Translations under genes and position numbers: made by a program
Notes under the pieces: model-generated
Told to the model about the DNA's origin: nothing
Seen by the model: the letters and a program-made list of their open reading frames with translations, nothing else
Database searches by the model: none
Assembly (NCBI GenBank): GCA_027579435.1
Contig: JANBPK010000812.1
Span: 1-64,000, forward strand
Direction of reading: 5' to 3'
Length of the DNA: 64,000 bases
Origin: Candolleomyces eurysporus
Taxonomy: Eukaryota > Basidiomycota > Agaricomycetes > Agaricales > Psathyrellaceae
Shown: piece by piece, positions 46,201 through 58,800 of the stretch
How the letters are laid out: the number at the start of each line of letters is the position of its first letter
Numbering within the stretch: the stretch's first letter is position 1

Positions 46201-46986
46201 ACAAGGCTGAAGGAAAGGAACATACCGTTGGGATCCGCCTTCGCTCCGCCGGCGGGTTTGACATCGTCTTCGACGTCCATCGCGTCCTCGTCCTCATCTT
46301 CATCTTCCTCTTTCTTGACCTTGGCCCTGCCTTTTCCTTTAGCAGCAGGCGCCTTGGCAGCAGCAGCAGCTCGCTTGGGTGCAGCTTTCTTCGGCTTCAC
46401 CTCCTCTTCTTCTTCCTCATCCTCTTCATCCTCCTCTTCGTCCTCCTCTTCTTCCTCAACCTTCTTCTTCTTAGCAGGAGCCTTCTTCGGCTTCGGCGGG
46501 GCCTTCTCCTTCTTTGCAGCAGGTGCCTTGGCCTTACTGGCAGGTTTCTTCGCTCCACCAGCAGCAGCGGCACCACCGGGGTTCTTGAGCTCAATCCTAG
46601 CGAGCTCGTACGCCTCGCCGAGGAACGACTTGAGATGCTTACACGACCTCGCGTTGACTGGCATCCCAGATTGGTTGCGCCATGCTGGGCACGAACTGTT
46701 CGTGCAAAAGCGCGTAATTCAGTTTAGCAACGAAGGATGAGAAGAGAAGACGACGTACCAGAAATAATGGTCGAAGGTCCGCTTGACTTTGTACACAGAT
46801 TTACTGCAAGAGAGTTCAGGTTAGCCAATACAACACACAAAGAACGATGACGAAATGGAGGCTAAGAGTGTGAAAGGACGGATGAGTTGAAACCCACCTA
46901 GTCGCACTCCCAACCTCTCTCTGCTCCCCATCCTCCAGGAGAACGTTCGGCTTGATACCGTTAATCTCTGCTAGTTCGTCTGCCAT
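43208..46986 (-). CDS. ATP-dependent DNA ligase with four N-terminal SWIM zinc-finger modules
   Basis: The gene has many short introns and encodes roughly 900-1000 residues. Catalytic part: motif I SEKLDGVR (lysine that becomes adenylated), motif III TLDGELFAGRG, motif IV EGVMLRRP, motif V LLKVKTFFDAEA, then a small OB-fold ending FQELTRDGVPRFPTFVGE. This is the compact ligase type without the large N-terminal domain of replicative ligases. In front are four modules, each DELAEI(N/D)G, an acidic patch, YKVKRT(F/L/W)DHY, a CxCPAWRNQ...NAR(S/T)CKHL SWIM finger, and a Lys/Ala- and Glu-rich linker resembling histone H1 tails. SWIM fingers bind DNA or proteins through CxCxnCxH zinc sites, and all four sets of ligands are present. 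Start: MADELAEING at 46986. Likely nuclear, for repair ligation; the repair pathway is not known. No frameshift was seen. Confidence 0.9.
44370..46986 (-). repeat. Tandem intragenic repeat: four SWIM modules
   Basis: Modules run N to C: 46986 to about 46227, about 46173 to 45590, about 45533 to 44888, and about 44820 to 44370. Modules 2 and 3 are nearly identical in the finger (CTCPAWRNQKGVE) and share an intron after CTCP with module 4. In module 1 the intron instead splits the first cysteine codon. Module 3 has lost the intron present before KSV in modules 1, 2 and 4. Exon-by-exon duplication is the simplest explanation. Confidence 0.85.
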
Positions 46987-48439
46987 GTTCCGAGACGTGT
47001 TTCGTTGGCCGGAATGAAATGCAGGTGCTGGCGTTCAGGTCTTCTTCAACAGACGAGCGGTAGTAACGCAGTAAGCTCGCAGCAGTGGACTATGAGCTGG
47101 CCTGAAGGTCCGTTCAAGACTGTAAATAGACAGGAAGTGGGAAATCGAGTTGAAATTTATCCCTCACGCCGAGGCCCAAGTATATATACCCAGCCGTCTG
47201 TCATAACGGCAATAGGAGGTGGGCGGTTGTTGTCAAGCACAAGGTTCAATGATGGAGGAACCAGATGATGCGCCCAAGCGGTCAGGGTCCCCGTTCCCGA
47301 TGACTCCGCACCCGCCTTCCTCGACCGTTTTTGGAGATAGGCGGTGCGCCGTCAACTTGTTTAGGAAGCACATCAGGCGCATTTGACCTTACTTGGAAAG
47401 AGCGTCGGTCCCGACGCGCCTCGTGTCCCCGCCCCTACTCATTTGAGTCAATAATGAGGACTCGGATCACACAAAGGTGTGGATGCTCGTACGTTTTGCT
47501 TTGACTCCCCCTGCGTTGACTCCTCAACGTAGTGACTCGGGATAGAGTACGCAAAGGCTGGTAGATAGGGGCCGCCCAAAGTCCAATGTCGACGTGTGCT
47601 AGAAAAGACAGATCTGAACATAGCCTAAACGAACAAACGGGCTCGTATAGAAAATGCAGAACAGCACAACAAATGTAAACAGAATAGATACAGTCAAAAC
47701 CAAGAAAACAAGGGGAAAAAAGAATGTGACGATGATATCCGAGATATCCAAGATGATAAGCGACAACAATTTCTACTTGATGATGTATGGATGCATGTAA
47801 GGAGTCTAGTGGTGAGATCTTTGTGGTATGTGAGAGATAGAGACAGTGAGAGAGAGAGGATACACGTATGAAAGTCGAAAACAAAAAACGAGCGGAAGGG
47901 GTGGGAGGGTATCAGGCGAATAGAGACAAACGAAGCAATTAGTTAGTCCGAAACACCATCTGTCTTTCTGTAGTGAACACCCCAAGATCACCGGAATGTT
48001 GGAAGGCGGGAACGGTGTGAATGGAGGGGGCGACCACCGATCTGGAGCCCCAGCCCGCAGATCGTAGCTTGGAGCTTCGTTCATAGTAAGCGGATCAGAC
48101 GGGCTCTGTCTGAAGAGCAGGCCCAGAGATACGGCCAGGAAGGGTAGGGGTCAATTGGATGAGAGAGGAGCACAGACGTGCATGGATGCGGAAGAGGTGG
48201 AGTTTGGCTCTCCCGTATAGGCTAGCTTGGTGGCTCGCGCAGTCAGGGGTGCTGGATTCCGCGTCGCGGCTCGGGTGAGCCCGTAGCCGAGCATGAGAGA
48301 GAAAGAAGCCAAAACAGGATGGGAAGGTGGGTCGGAAGGTCGTGGTCGAAAGGTGAGTAGAGGAAGGTGAAAGAAAGGAGGGCGGTAGTAGCACAGAGTA
48401 GAAGGCGGGGGAACAAGCTGCGATTCTCAAGTTCGAATG
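46987..48439. other. Intergenic region
   Basis: Promoter of the ligase gene on the left and 3' flank of the LAMTOR1-like gene on the right. Open minus-strand frames at 47435-47884 and 48095-48430 show no motif, splice support or plausible composition. Confidence 0.5.
47181..47189 (-). promoter_or_regulatory. Probable TATA box of the SWIM-ligase gene
   Basis: Minus-strand TATATATA about 195 bp upstream of the start codon, in otherwise GC-balanced sequence. Confidence 0.4.
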
Positions 48440-49426
48440 CTAATCATCCCAACTGACAGCAATAGACGAAACATCGTCCAAAAGCAACGTTGGCTTCTTC
48501 TAAACATAAAAAATCATCAGCATTCGACCTATCCACAGATACCTCCCAAAAGTACCTTGATTTTCGACGGCGACACAGACTTCTTCCCTTCGCCTTCCTC
48601 TTCTCCTGCGTTCAACCCCGCAGCACCCGCAGCACCACTTGTCGCACCTATCGGACTCTTCGGCGCAGGCAACCCGCTCGGATGCGCACCCCTCTCCCTC
48701 GCCCTCCCTCTCATAGTCGCAGACGGCGGAGGCTTATTATACCCCACCAACCGGACGTTCAAGATGGGTGTAGGTTTCGGCTGTTCTGTCGTCAACCGCC
48801 GCCTCCGTGATGTTGAACTGCTACATTCATCATCATCGGGTGAAGGTGAGGGGGAGGCTGAGCGGGAACGGGAACGTGTTAGAGGTGAATGGTTGTAGTC
48901 CAGGTGCGAGGTGTTCGAGTAATAGTTGTTGTGGGTGTGGTACCGACTTGAAGATAGGTCAAGAGAACCTGAATTCGACCGCGATATCGTCCTATCTTCT
49001 GCGATGACCTGGTTGTGGAGATTGAACGGGATAGTCGACCCGACGTTCACCATCTTCCTGTTGTATCATAATAGCCACGGGTCAACATCATACATACGTA
49101 AAGAAACACGGAGACGGGAGCCAAAACAGGAGACGAAACTCACCCTTCTTTCGACCTAACGATCGTCCCTAACCTCTGCTGCAGCTTTTGCTGGTCCTGG
49201 TACGATATATCCCCACTACCCACCACAGTCCTGGTCAGCCCATCGGGACCGTAACAGCAAAAGTCATAACGACTCACTAAGAAATAGTGGGCTCATTAGG
49301 CGTAATTAACAGCGTCGTCTCATCCGGCAGTTGGAGCTGCTGCTGATACGGATTCTGCTGCTGCCTTTGCTCGCCTAGACAGCAGCACAGTACACTGCGT
49401 AGTGTTTCTATCAAGGAGGAGGCCAT
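48440..49426 (-). CDS. LAMTOR1/Ego1-like endolysosomal membrane anchor
   Basis: Four exons encode about 245 residues. The N-terminus MASSLIETLRSVLCCCLGEQ carries a CCC cluster suited to palmitoylation and is followed by a Gln-rich stretch and DETTLLITPNEPTIS. The conserved core, spliced across two introns, is YQDQQKLQQRLGTIVRSKEG, KMVNVGSTIPFNLHN, which I link to fungal LAMTOR1/Meh1-type proteins. These hold the Rag GTPase/TORC1 machinery on vacuole or lysosome membranes. The middle is Ser-rich and likely disordered (SRSRSASPSPSPDDDE). The last small exon, joined by an intron gtactt...tgtttag, reads KPTLLLDDVSSIAVSWDD then stop, and I place the end there. The assignment rests on the lipidation cluster and the core segment; sequence similarity in this family is low, so a search is needed for certainty. 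Confidence 0.55.
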
Positions 49427-51068
49427 GGCGGTTCCTAGCGAGGTTGGAGATTTCCGGATCTCGCTTGCCAAATGAATGGTCTTGCGGAAATGACGGTAGT
49501 ACGAATTCCTTGTTGGTCTTTAGTTGAAAAGGGCGGATGGCTATGATCTGGTGCACATAAAACGAGAAGGAAGACTTGGAGAGAAAGGCAAAGAGAGGAG
49601 GAGGAGGAGAGGAGGAGCGAGTGGCGCCGGTTCAAAAAGTTTTTGACAGAATGCCTTGATTGTCTGGGCACGACATGTTTGTTCGGGTCTGACGACCCTG
49701 CAAGGTCGCCGACACGTGCGCTTGTTGTCCAATCTCCTCTGGATCAAACAACGTGCGTCATCCCATCAATACGCGACAGCCTAAAGGCACATCACACTTA
49801 CAGTTGGACCAAGACCTAATGCAGCTCAATACGGCGCATAGCTCAAGTTGCATTTAGCTGGGTCCGCTAGAACCTGAAAGTAATGGATTGCGCCTCATGT
49901 AGACGCGAAACGTCGAACTGTCAAATTCTCAGAAATTTTTTCAAGTCTGCGGAACCGGCTTTGCAAAGGTGGCACTGTATCCTTCGAAACAGGCAGTGTG
50001 TATTAGCGGCTACCAGATAACCGATGAGGACGTACTGCAATCTGCATCAAGATGGCTATAGCGTGGAAATTCAACATTGTCACTTTGGGAGGTCTTCATC
50101 ATATTTGAACGCGTACGAACTGGTTTCCGAATAGACTTTCGAACTGGTTCCTGGAATAAATAGAACTACCATTGTATGTATACCGATTGAGCAGGTGGTC
50201 CATGGAGTCCCGCCGTAATAATTATGTATAGGAATTGAGTACCACGAGAATGTAAGACAAAACAGGATGAAAAAGACAAACACAAGGACGGACTTATACA
50301 CAGCTTTTACTTTCCTTCTGTCCAAAGACAACAACGCAAGGAAACTAGTCAGACCACACATGTACAGCAAATCCAAATACTAAGAAGAGGCATATGAATA
50401 TTCTTTGGTGATGTGATGATATGTTTTTCTCGGTCAAGAACGCAGCGAAGCTAATCCGAAGCAAAGTGAGGCAGCTAAGATTTGTCCTCGCGGAGACTCT
50501 GGGCGACGGGCGTACGCTTCGACGCGCCTAGCCCGTCGATCGAAATTTCATCTATACATTGAGTTTGATGAGTTTGGTATTACCGATGCGCAAACTCCGT
50601 ACTGGATTCTCAGGTTCCCCGCCAGCCATGACTGCATTGTTCCCTCAACGGCCGGTCAAAGACGGAACAAAAGCGCTTGAGATATTGGGATCGTTATTAA
50701 CACCGTCCACTATCCGCACACGATCACATTGAACCCCTCATAATTATCACAGGTTGCATTCTTCCAATTTAGTTTGACGCTACGCGGGTGATTGTTGTAA
50801 GGCCATACGTTATCGAGCACACAGCACTTGCATTGGGAACCTTCTGAAATTTGTCTTGGCAGGAGATTTAGGCTTGTTGGTCAGACAAGCACATAAAAGT
50901 CTACGGAAGGTTCGCGGAACTCGAGATCTCAAGTTCGAAGTGATCTTGTTTCTGCGTTTTTTGAGATAGTAGGTAGATGCTCTGCTTTTGGCTTAGAGTT
51001 CACACAATCTACTGGGTTATTCCGTGATCTCCAAGTTCGCGTGTCGTCTTTGTCTACCACTACAGACC
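49427..51068. other. Intergenic region, one possible small membrane protein
   Basis: A minus-strand 98-codon frame at 50080-50376 has two hydrophobic stretches (CGLTSFLALLSL and VLVFVFFILFCLTFSW) but no homologue I recognise, and it lies in AT-rich intergenic DNA. It could be chance. Otherwise nothing is seen. Confidence 0.35.
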
Positions 51069-52860
51069 ATGGAGTCCGACAGAGGTGGAATAACAGGCTT
51101 AGGTTTTCTGACCCTGCCAGACGAACTACACCTTCAGATCTTCTCTGATCTCGAGCCTATCGCGCTTTTTCAACTTAGTCAGGTGAGTGACGCGATGTAG
51201 CACTCAAATTCGTGGTTAACCACGGTGCTCCCTGCAGACATGCAAGCGGCTTCACAGAACCTTATCGGATAAGGACATTTGGAAGGAGGCTCTACGACAA
51301 CTGTGCCACCGGGAGAACTTGTTCGAGCCATCATTTCCGATCGAGGAGATGGAGGTGCGGGATTTGCAGAGAGCAGCGCTCGGACCTACTCTGTGGAAAA
51401 ACAAGGTCCATCGTCATGCGAAGTTGGGATTCGATAGCCCCCTTCCTCACATTGAGCGCACGTTTGGAGGAGATCACAAGTCGAGCTCGGAGCTGAGCCG
51501 GAGGGTCCCATTTGACCAAGTCCACATCGTTCCAGGGGGTCGGTATCTGGTCAGCAAATCAAAGCTCTCTATCACTCTTTGGGACTTAGGACCTCCAATT
51601 CCCGCTCTACGTCGAGGAGTGACTCCCAGACTTCTCGATTCTATCTCCATGGAGTACACTCCCTGGTCAGTCGACAATATTTGCCGGCCTATAATTCAAT
51701 CCCGCTACCTGAGGTTTGGTGCCTCACTCTTCGATGTGGATCATCCCTTAGGGAACGCGACAACGTGAACGAATCTTTCCACTTTATGTTCTCTATTTCT
51801 AATCGGGTTTTGTAGGTACCAAGTATACGAGGTTGGCCCACTTCCAGAAGATGCTCATATTCGAGAAATTTGGAGACCCCGGATCGCTGGCAATTCAGAG
51901 TGCTTTTTTGATTACTCGCCACCCAAGGGTTGCCTGCTGGGGTGCCATTATGTCGCTTTCAGCAGGTACAACTCAATTTCAATCTGCGATATCTCTCACG
52001 AAAACATTTTTTCTGCGGTATTGCAAGTACCGCGTGTCAAAAGTTTGAAATGGGAATCTGTGAGTGGCGCCCTGCCAATTGAATTCCACAACCCCACCTT
52101 TCTGACTCACGTATCGATGAAGCTTCGCATCGTAAATGACTACTTTGTCGTACCCACAGATTATCAACTATTTTTATGGAGGATTCCGGACCTCTTGTGG
52201 ACTTTACAAAAAGACATGTCTTTTTTGAAAGCCTCCGCTAGAGAGCTTCCCAGTTTAAGCCTGTGGCCTTTCGAACCTATGGTCGAAGCTGGGTTCAATA
52301 GCTGCCGCAGTCCAGCAGAGTGGTACCTTCAGTCGCAGTCGTCTTATATACGCGACTTCATCGCCTACGGTGAAGAAATCGAACGTGACATTGACAGTTA
52401 CCCAAACTGTTTCATCCGTCGCATCAACATTGCGAGGTGCACAGTGAATCTCAACACACCGGGATCTGCTGGTACGATAATTCAAAGGCACACTCAACCA
52501 ATCCCTCCTCTCCTTGCTAATTATCGATGGGACCGCCCCGAGAACATTCCAGGTCTCGGCGGCGCAATCTATTCCTCCGGACGCCTATTCATGCTCTTCC
52601 TTCCATGTTGCGATCTGCGCCCCACAGATCCAAACGGACGGCGCCTTTTCGCAGTAGCGTCAAGTCCGTCCGGCGATGATGATTCTGAATGGGCGTTCGC
52701 CTATTTGACAGATCTACCCCACTGGGGGCTAAACAGTTGGCGATATTCCGGGGCGTCGCTTGACCCACACACAGGTCAATTGGCTTACTCCTGCAGCAAA
52801 AAGTGGAATGATGGCCTCAATGAAATTCATGTTTTGGATTTTCAATTGCTGTCAGATTAG
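51069..52860 (+). CDS. F-box protein with WD/kelch-like C-terminal region
   Basis: Three exons (51069-51182, about 51239-51764, about 51815-52860) encode some 560 residues. The N-terminal F-box reads LTLPDELHLQIFSDLEPIAL and FQLSQTCKRLHRTLSDKDIW, spanning the first intron cleanly. After it come segments like those of mushroom F-box proteins with a beta-rich back end: QVHIVPGGRYLVSKSKLSI with TLWDLG, NSISICDISHENIFSAVLQV, YFVVPTDYQLFLWRIPDLLW, and GASLDPHTGQLAYSCSKKW ending FQLLSD. The HIVPGGRYL and LFLWRI pieces resemble degenerate WD40 blades. Role: substrate receptor of an SCF ubiquitin ligase, target unknown. The gene is intact and unrelated to the leucine-rich F-box pair at 22.7 and 32.9 kb. 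Confidence 0.82.
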
Positions 52861-55800
52861 ACTGGTGCATCCTAAACTTTCCTAAACCTTTTGCTTTAGT
52901 TTTCGCCTGTATGCTAATTTCCATCTTGCACCTGTTTGCATGTCGAAGATCTTGCAGGTTGTACAATACGATAAATACTCAGTGCAATAAATAAGTCGTG
53001 CGTTCGCGAACTCGGCCTTTACTGCCCGGGAAGACCCGGCATGTCTATATATCCTCAATCTCTCCGTTACGCGGCGCGCGATGGTCTCATACCCCCATCG
53101 GGCGATCTGGATCTATCCTGCGATATCAAACAGGACGCTCCAGACTATGCCGACTCGGGCTGGGTGCCGGAGCCTCTAAATTTTTATATTCCGTTGCTCA
53201 AGTTTCACCTTTCCGTGAGTCGGAGGGGCACCTACGTTCCTTTCCCTCTCCGCTTTCATTTCAATTTCGGGAACATCTTTGAGGTCGTCATTGTCTTCAC
53301 AGAGGTATGGTCTTGTACATCCCAGCGGTTTTAATGAGCAGTCTACAAGTGCGAGAGGTGGGATGGTATACATGAACCTATCAGCAACCGAGTCCGATTT
53401 GGCCAAGGTGCACGAACGAGTCCACGCCTGGGTCTCGTGACTCAACGCATCGGATAGACAGGGACAGCTCCTGAAAAGCTACGAGATCTCTGCAAAAGGG
53501 AGCGTCATCTTCTCTGAGGAGTACCGATCGACCTATATTGAGTGCTTCCGGAGTGCTGTCGTAGGTTTCATGGGTGGACTGTTGACATCTAAGCTGTCCT
53601 CAAAGATGGTACCAACGGAGCAACCTACCATACCGTCCAATCAAAAAANGCCTGCTCAAGCTCAACCCCTCTCAGTGGGCCATCGCCAAGCTGCGTAAGA
53701 ATCCACGCTTCTTTCGATTTAAACCCGATCCCTGACTGAACTTAGAGCTCTTTAAGAGGAGACTGTTTTTCACAAAGCTGCGCAGGCGCAGCCAATTAGC
53801 TTTGAAAGCAAAGGTATATTAGCGGGTACTGCCACTCAGTTGGGATGCGGTCATGATCTCATTGTATCTTGCCAGTCTAGCAGGTAGTAAGAAGACATTA
53901 ACGTCAGTATTAAGTTTGTTTCAGCTCAAAGGCAGAGTCGAAGGGAGATACTACAGATGTCGGGGCTATAAACCGGTAGAAAATCGCCCAGGCTGCAGAA
54001 GGCGCCTCAGGTACTCGCTGATTTGGGTGGAGGGGCTTTCAATTGTGTCAACCAAAACTTACCCAAGCCTCGAACCTCGCCTAACCTCTTCCGAGGCTCC
54101 CGTCGTAGATGTGTGAGGCGGCGAGAGGCAACACGCCAATCGAGGCCCCTTTAGGCGTCTGCGAGGAAGCATATTAAGCGCCCGCATAACTGAACGAATA
54201 GGCGCTGGAAGATCGGGAATATCCGAGGGACGATCACATCACGGAGTCGCAGCCGACTCGCTCGTTCTCCTCCAACCAATCCCATCTCGAAAATCTTCAT
54301 TGTTCATGCAAGGAGTGTCCAGGAATTCTGCCCTTTCTGTCTCACTATGAGACCACGGGTAATTGAGCACTGGTGTGTCCTGGACGTCCAGACAGACGCC
54401 AAGAATCCACATGCAAAGACGTGTAAACAGGGCTGCTCAGCAACTAAAGCTGTTCCTGCCTGCTCCGAGTCTGCAAAGATCGAAAAACACCCCTGATAAG
54501 CCCAGCAAATTTTTCGAATTCGATGAGGCGCGTGGAACAACAATCTCTCGCGAGCGGTTAAGTACTCGTCCGTCCAGCGCCAGCCGCGGGTGTCTACACC
54601 CAGCATACTTGAAGTAGAGGGGAGACTCCAGAAGTGACTACACCCAATACTACAAGCTCTGGTCGCGGCTCTCGACAACAGTATATTATGTTCGGCGTTG
54701 GTTGGCTGTTTCAACCTGGTATAAAGGTAGGTGTCAGCACTGAGTTGGTTTCCGTAGCGATAGAATTTTGTTCACTCGAATGATAAAGTGCTCCCTAAGC
54801 TTTACGATGTAGATATATGGAGACGTGGGTCGGAGTCTCGTCTACGCAGGAAATTGCACCAGGAGCTTTCAATGCAGAGGTCGAGATCAACTGGCTTGAC
54901 CTTTCCGATCTATTGCCATTGCTCTCCACAAGCAAACCCTGCCAAGCATTCCGATGACATCATTGGATCAACAGTGTGGCCAGGTCGGCCATTTTGGTTC
55001 CGTTTTCCCCAGGAAGGCCGACATGCCCTGGACCGCGACACCATCACCATGGACATCGACACGGGTGTCACACTCCAGCCACAAATGATCGTCGGGGCCT
55101 AGAGTGCGCGCCGACTTTCCTTGCGACGCATAAAACTCTCCCCAGTGCTTTGACTTCATTTTAAAAGCAACTGGAAAACGCACCCCAGCGTGGTTGGTGC
55201 ATACACGTTTGGTCGCTTTGTGCTCGGGCATGTGGACCGGCATAGCCTTGACCACCTTACCGCGGAATAGCCGCTTCTCTGAAAATGGTGCACTCTTCTT
55301 TCAAAATAATCCCTCAAAATGTTTGTAGCTCCTATCTCTTAACCCCTAGGCGCCTCGTCACAGCTCACGAGCACGGTCCTACTAGGTACCTGCTGTTGCT
55401 GTGCTTGCAACCGAGAGAGATCTTTCTTCATGCTGGACGTGCTCCACATTATTGAGATGGCATACGATCACCGCAGCTCCCGTTTGGCTTCCCGTCGTAC
55501 TATGAAACGCGTTTAATTTATATCATTTACACCATACGTTTCTAGTCCCTCAATCCGCGGATCCAGCTGGGCGGAGTGTCGCATCTCTGCCCTGAGAGGC
55601 GGGGTAGCCTTTTATGTAGGGTTAACAATGTATCTTATCGTCATGTTCGCGTCGGTGATCTCGCAAGCGGGGGAGTACACTGATCTGCATAATGGACCGA
55701 GCTCCGTCGCAGGAGAAATTGGAGACCGACGTGAACATCTAACCCCTCATGGTCTCCTTCCTTTGAGCGTGGATAGAGGAAAAGATCGTTGCAGTCGGAA

Positions 55801-58800
55801 GACGCTAGGCCAACATTACTAGTAGCCTACCCAGCAGTTGACGCTTCTTTGGTCACATGTAGAGTGGAAGCCTCAAGGCGACCATCCTAATTGTGTGGGC
55901 TTCGTCACTTCCGCCGCCACTATTAGGCTTCTGTTGGTACTATTAATGTATACAATCCCATAGTCGGTCTATAAATGAGACCGATTGTGTTAAAGGTAGA
56001 GTATCTACGACGCCGCTGCTACAGGAAGGTGGAGGGCGAGTAATGGAGGGGACAGCGAGCGCGAAGGCGGGAGAAGCTGGGTGCCCGACCATCGGACGCC
56101 GTAACACGAGGCTTCCGAATGCCCTTTCTAGTCGGAACAAGGGAATGTATATTTTAATGCTTCTCCCTTCTGCAAGAAAAATAAGATTTCTGACCGTTCG
56201 ATATCTTCCCAAAGTTTAAGGTCGCGCATTTACTACGACTTGGAATTGTCTGTTCAGGCGGACATAGGAGGAGTCCCATCATCTGTCAAATGCGCGTACT
56301 GGCAGGACTTCCTAAATCTGATTTTATCTTTCAGGCAACTCAAAACTTTCGATACACCGGAACAGTTGTCCCTCTTAAAGGCAATCGACCATGCGGTGTA
56401 CTACAGATCGATCTTTTTCATTGCTACATATCTGTCTAGTACAACTAATACCCTCACCTTGTACCCCCCTCGCGCCGTCCCCGAGTCGGATTATAGTCTT
56501 GTTGCCCAATTATGAACTGTGCACAGCGATGGTTTCCACGCCCGTGTAAAGAGTAGAATTACACGCATCCCCTTCGCGATGAGGGAGTGAGTCGAGTTTG
56601 GTAATACAATGTCCGAGAAGCACCGATAGATCCATTAAATGGTTAGCGGAAGGGCCCCTTACCTGGAGCTCGTCTCACTCTCTTTTTCTCCACCAGCTCA
56701 TCGCTTGAATCGCGGCTCCCGCTGGGATTCGGCTTGCTTCTCACCGGAGGCTCACCCGACTTTGGCAGGGTCATATGAGTAGGGTTCCCAAGCAGTCACC
56801 TTGATTTGGTATCGGCATGTCATCACATCTTGCCGTCCATAGCGCCGCTATTTCTCAGCAGGCTGCCTACCTACTACGACGCGCCGCCACTGTATGGAGG
56901 TCAACTGATTGAGTTCATTCTTATTCAGTTCGATTCAATTGTGACGGGGCAACCGAGAAGGGTGACATACACCTTTTCACTTGGCTGACGAAAGAGGATC
57001 CTCGATACTGCGACGCGCAGCTTTGGCGAATATTGCGCTTGCTCACGCAGTCCTACACAAAACTTTGTTAGTGGACCCTGTGTTCCATGGGCCATACACA
57101 CACTGAGACGATTTTTTCAGTCGTTTCTTCATCGCTGTGTTCACCTCACGTTCCATCAACCCTTTAACCAACCGAGCAAATCAGCAATCATGACATACAT
57201 TTCGGCGCTTTGCGTAGGTTTGATGGTCCACATGATGATGAATGGGATGGTAACCATGCGGAGCACAGCGGTCTAGACAATCGAGGGAATGAGCTCAATC
57301 GATCCGGTTATTCAAACTGGGAAGCTGGCAAGGATATGGGTGCTTTTGGACTCTCTCTTGCTGCGCCTTCCAGAAGTGATTGTGTGTGTGTGACAGCTCA
57401 GTCGTCGGAATTAGGCAGGTTCAGAGCCCCTGGCTGCGAGGAAGGGCCACCCGTAGTCGTCCCCAAATGGCCCTCACTAGCACTGCCGAAAGCACCTCAC
57501 CTTTAACTGGGCGGCCATCAACGGAGATTGATGGCCATCGGCCCGTTTGACATGATAAGATGACAATCCAGTTGACTTAGAAAAAACGAGGCTGCAAGCA
57601 ACGCGGAATGCATCTGGGGTCGAAATAAGGTGTCCGAGGTGCGGGCAGTGAGAATTCCTGCAGTCCGTGGGATGTGTGGAGGAAGAAGTCCAGCCGATAT
57701 ATCACATCTCGCGAGTGAACCAAATACGTCTTTGCCCAGAGAAATAATGTCTGATGATTTCATCTTTGGATCATCTTGTCGACGCAGAGTAATCTACACA
57801 GGCACATAGTGCGTTCATAATCTCACTCGAGCTTCTTTCAGAATCCTCGAAGATAATCCAGGAATCCAGAGGACAGCCTAATGAATGCGAGAAGCTGTGT
57901 TCCCAACTGCGATGGTACCTGTCTGAGAACCTCGAGGCACTCTTTCCTCGAGCACCCATTGATCTGATTAGACCATTATCACGGCGGAACAAAAGAATCC
58001 GCAGAGCAAGCCCACTTTCCTGAGATTCGAACTCAACCATACTCGTCGCCAGCGTCCTTATTCAGAACTGACCTTGATTCTTGCCATCTTGGCTATGCTT
58101 TTTCCATCTAACTACAAACTAAAGCGACCGCGATCTTCAGGTTCAAGACGGTTTATGTGGGGCAACGTGCCTGAACCTGGGTAAGTGGAAGCTTTCTCGC
58201 TCCTCAGTCGGCGGCGAGCTCCGAGAGCTTGCGGCTCGGTCAAGGTGGTTCGGGGGTCTGGAAGACTCACGAACCTTGCCTTGTATGCACTCCTCATTGG
58301 ACTTGACATATGAGGGAATTGACAAATCGGTTTCCGTCCACCCTCCATCAGGGTTTTGAAGGACACGCGTCAGCCTTGAACACCGCTGTCAGGGTAAATG
58401 GATTCAGCCTGCAGTCTAACCGAGCCAACATTACGCCGTCCAACAAGCACTGAGTCGCTCCTGACATTTTCGTGTTGTTGCCAACAGAAGGCGGGATACG
58501 ACGATCAAGTCATCGACAATCATTTATGATTCTGCTTAGGAGCTCAAAGCTGCTAAAGGCAAATCATTTCATTCTCGTTTTTCTCATCGAGGACATCTCT
58601 CGCCGTTCTCATAGGATAGTAGCTATCAAGAGTCCGAGAAGTAACAGAAAAAAGTGGTTCTGTCGAAGAACGAAGGCTGATCGTAGACGATCATGATCGA
58701 AAAGTCATCCATCTAGAGTACAGTGATAAAGTAGCAATTATAATTTTCGCGTCCATACAGGTAAGGATGCAGTCCAACAAAAGTCGTCGCCCATAAGTCA

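Noticed and set aside
45620..46740. Long plus-strand open frames rich in Ser, Phe and Leu opposite the ligase gene
   Set aside because: They are antisense shadows of the Glu- and Lys/Ala-rich linkers; the minus strand carries the real spliced frame with zinc ligands.
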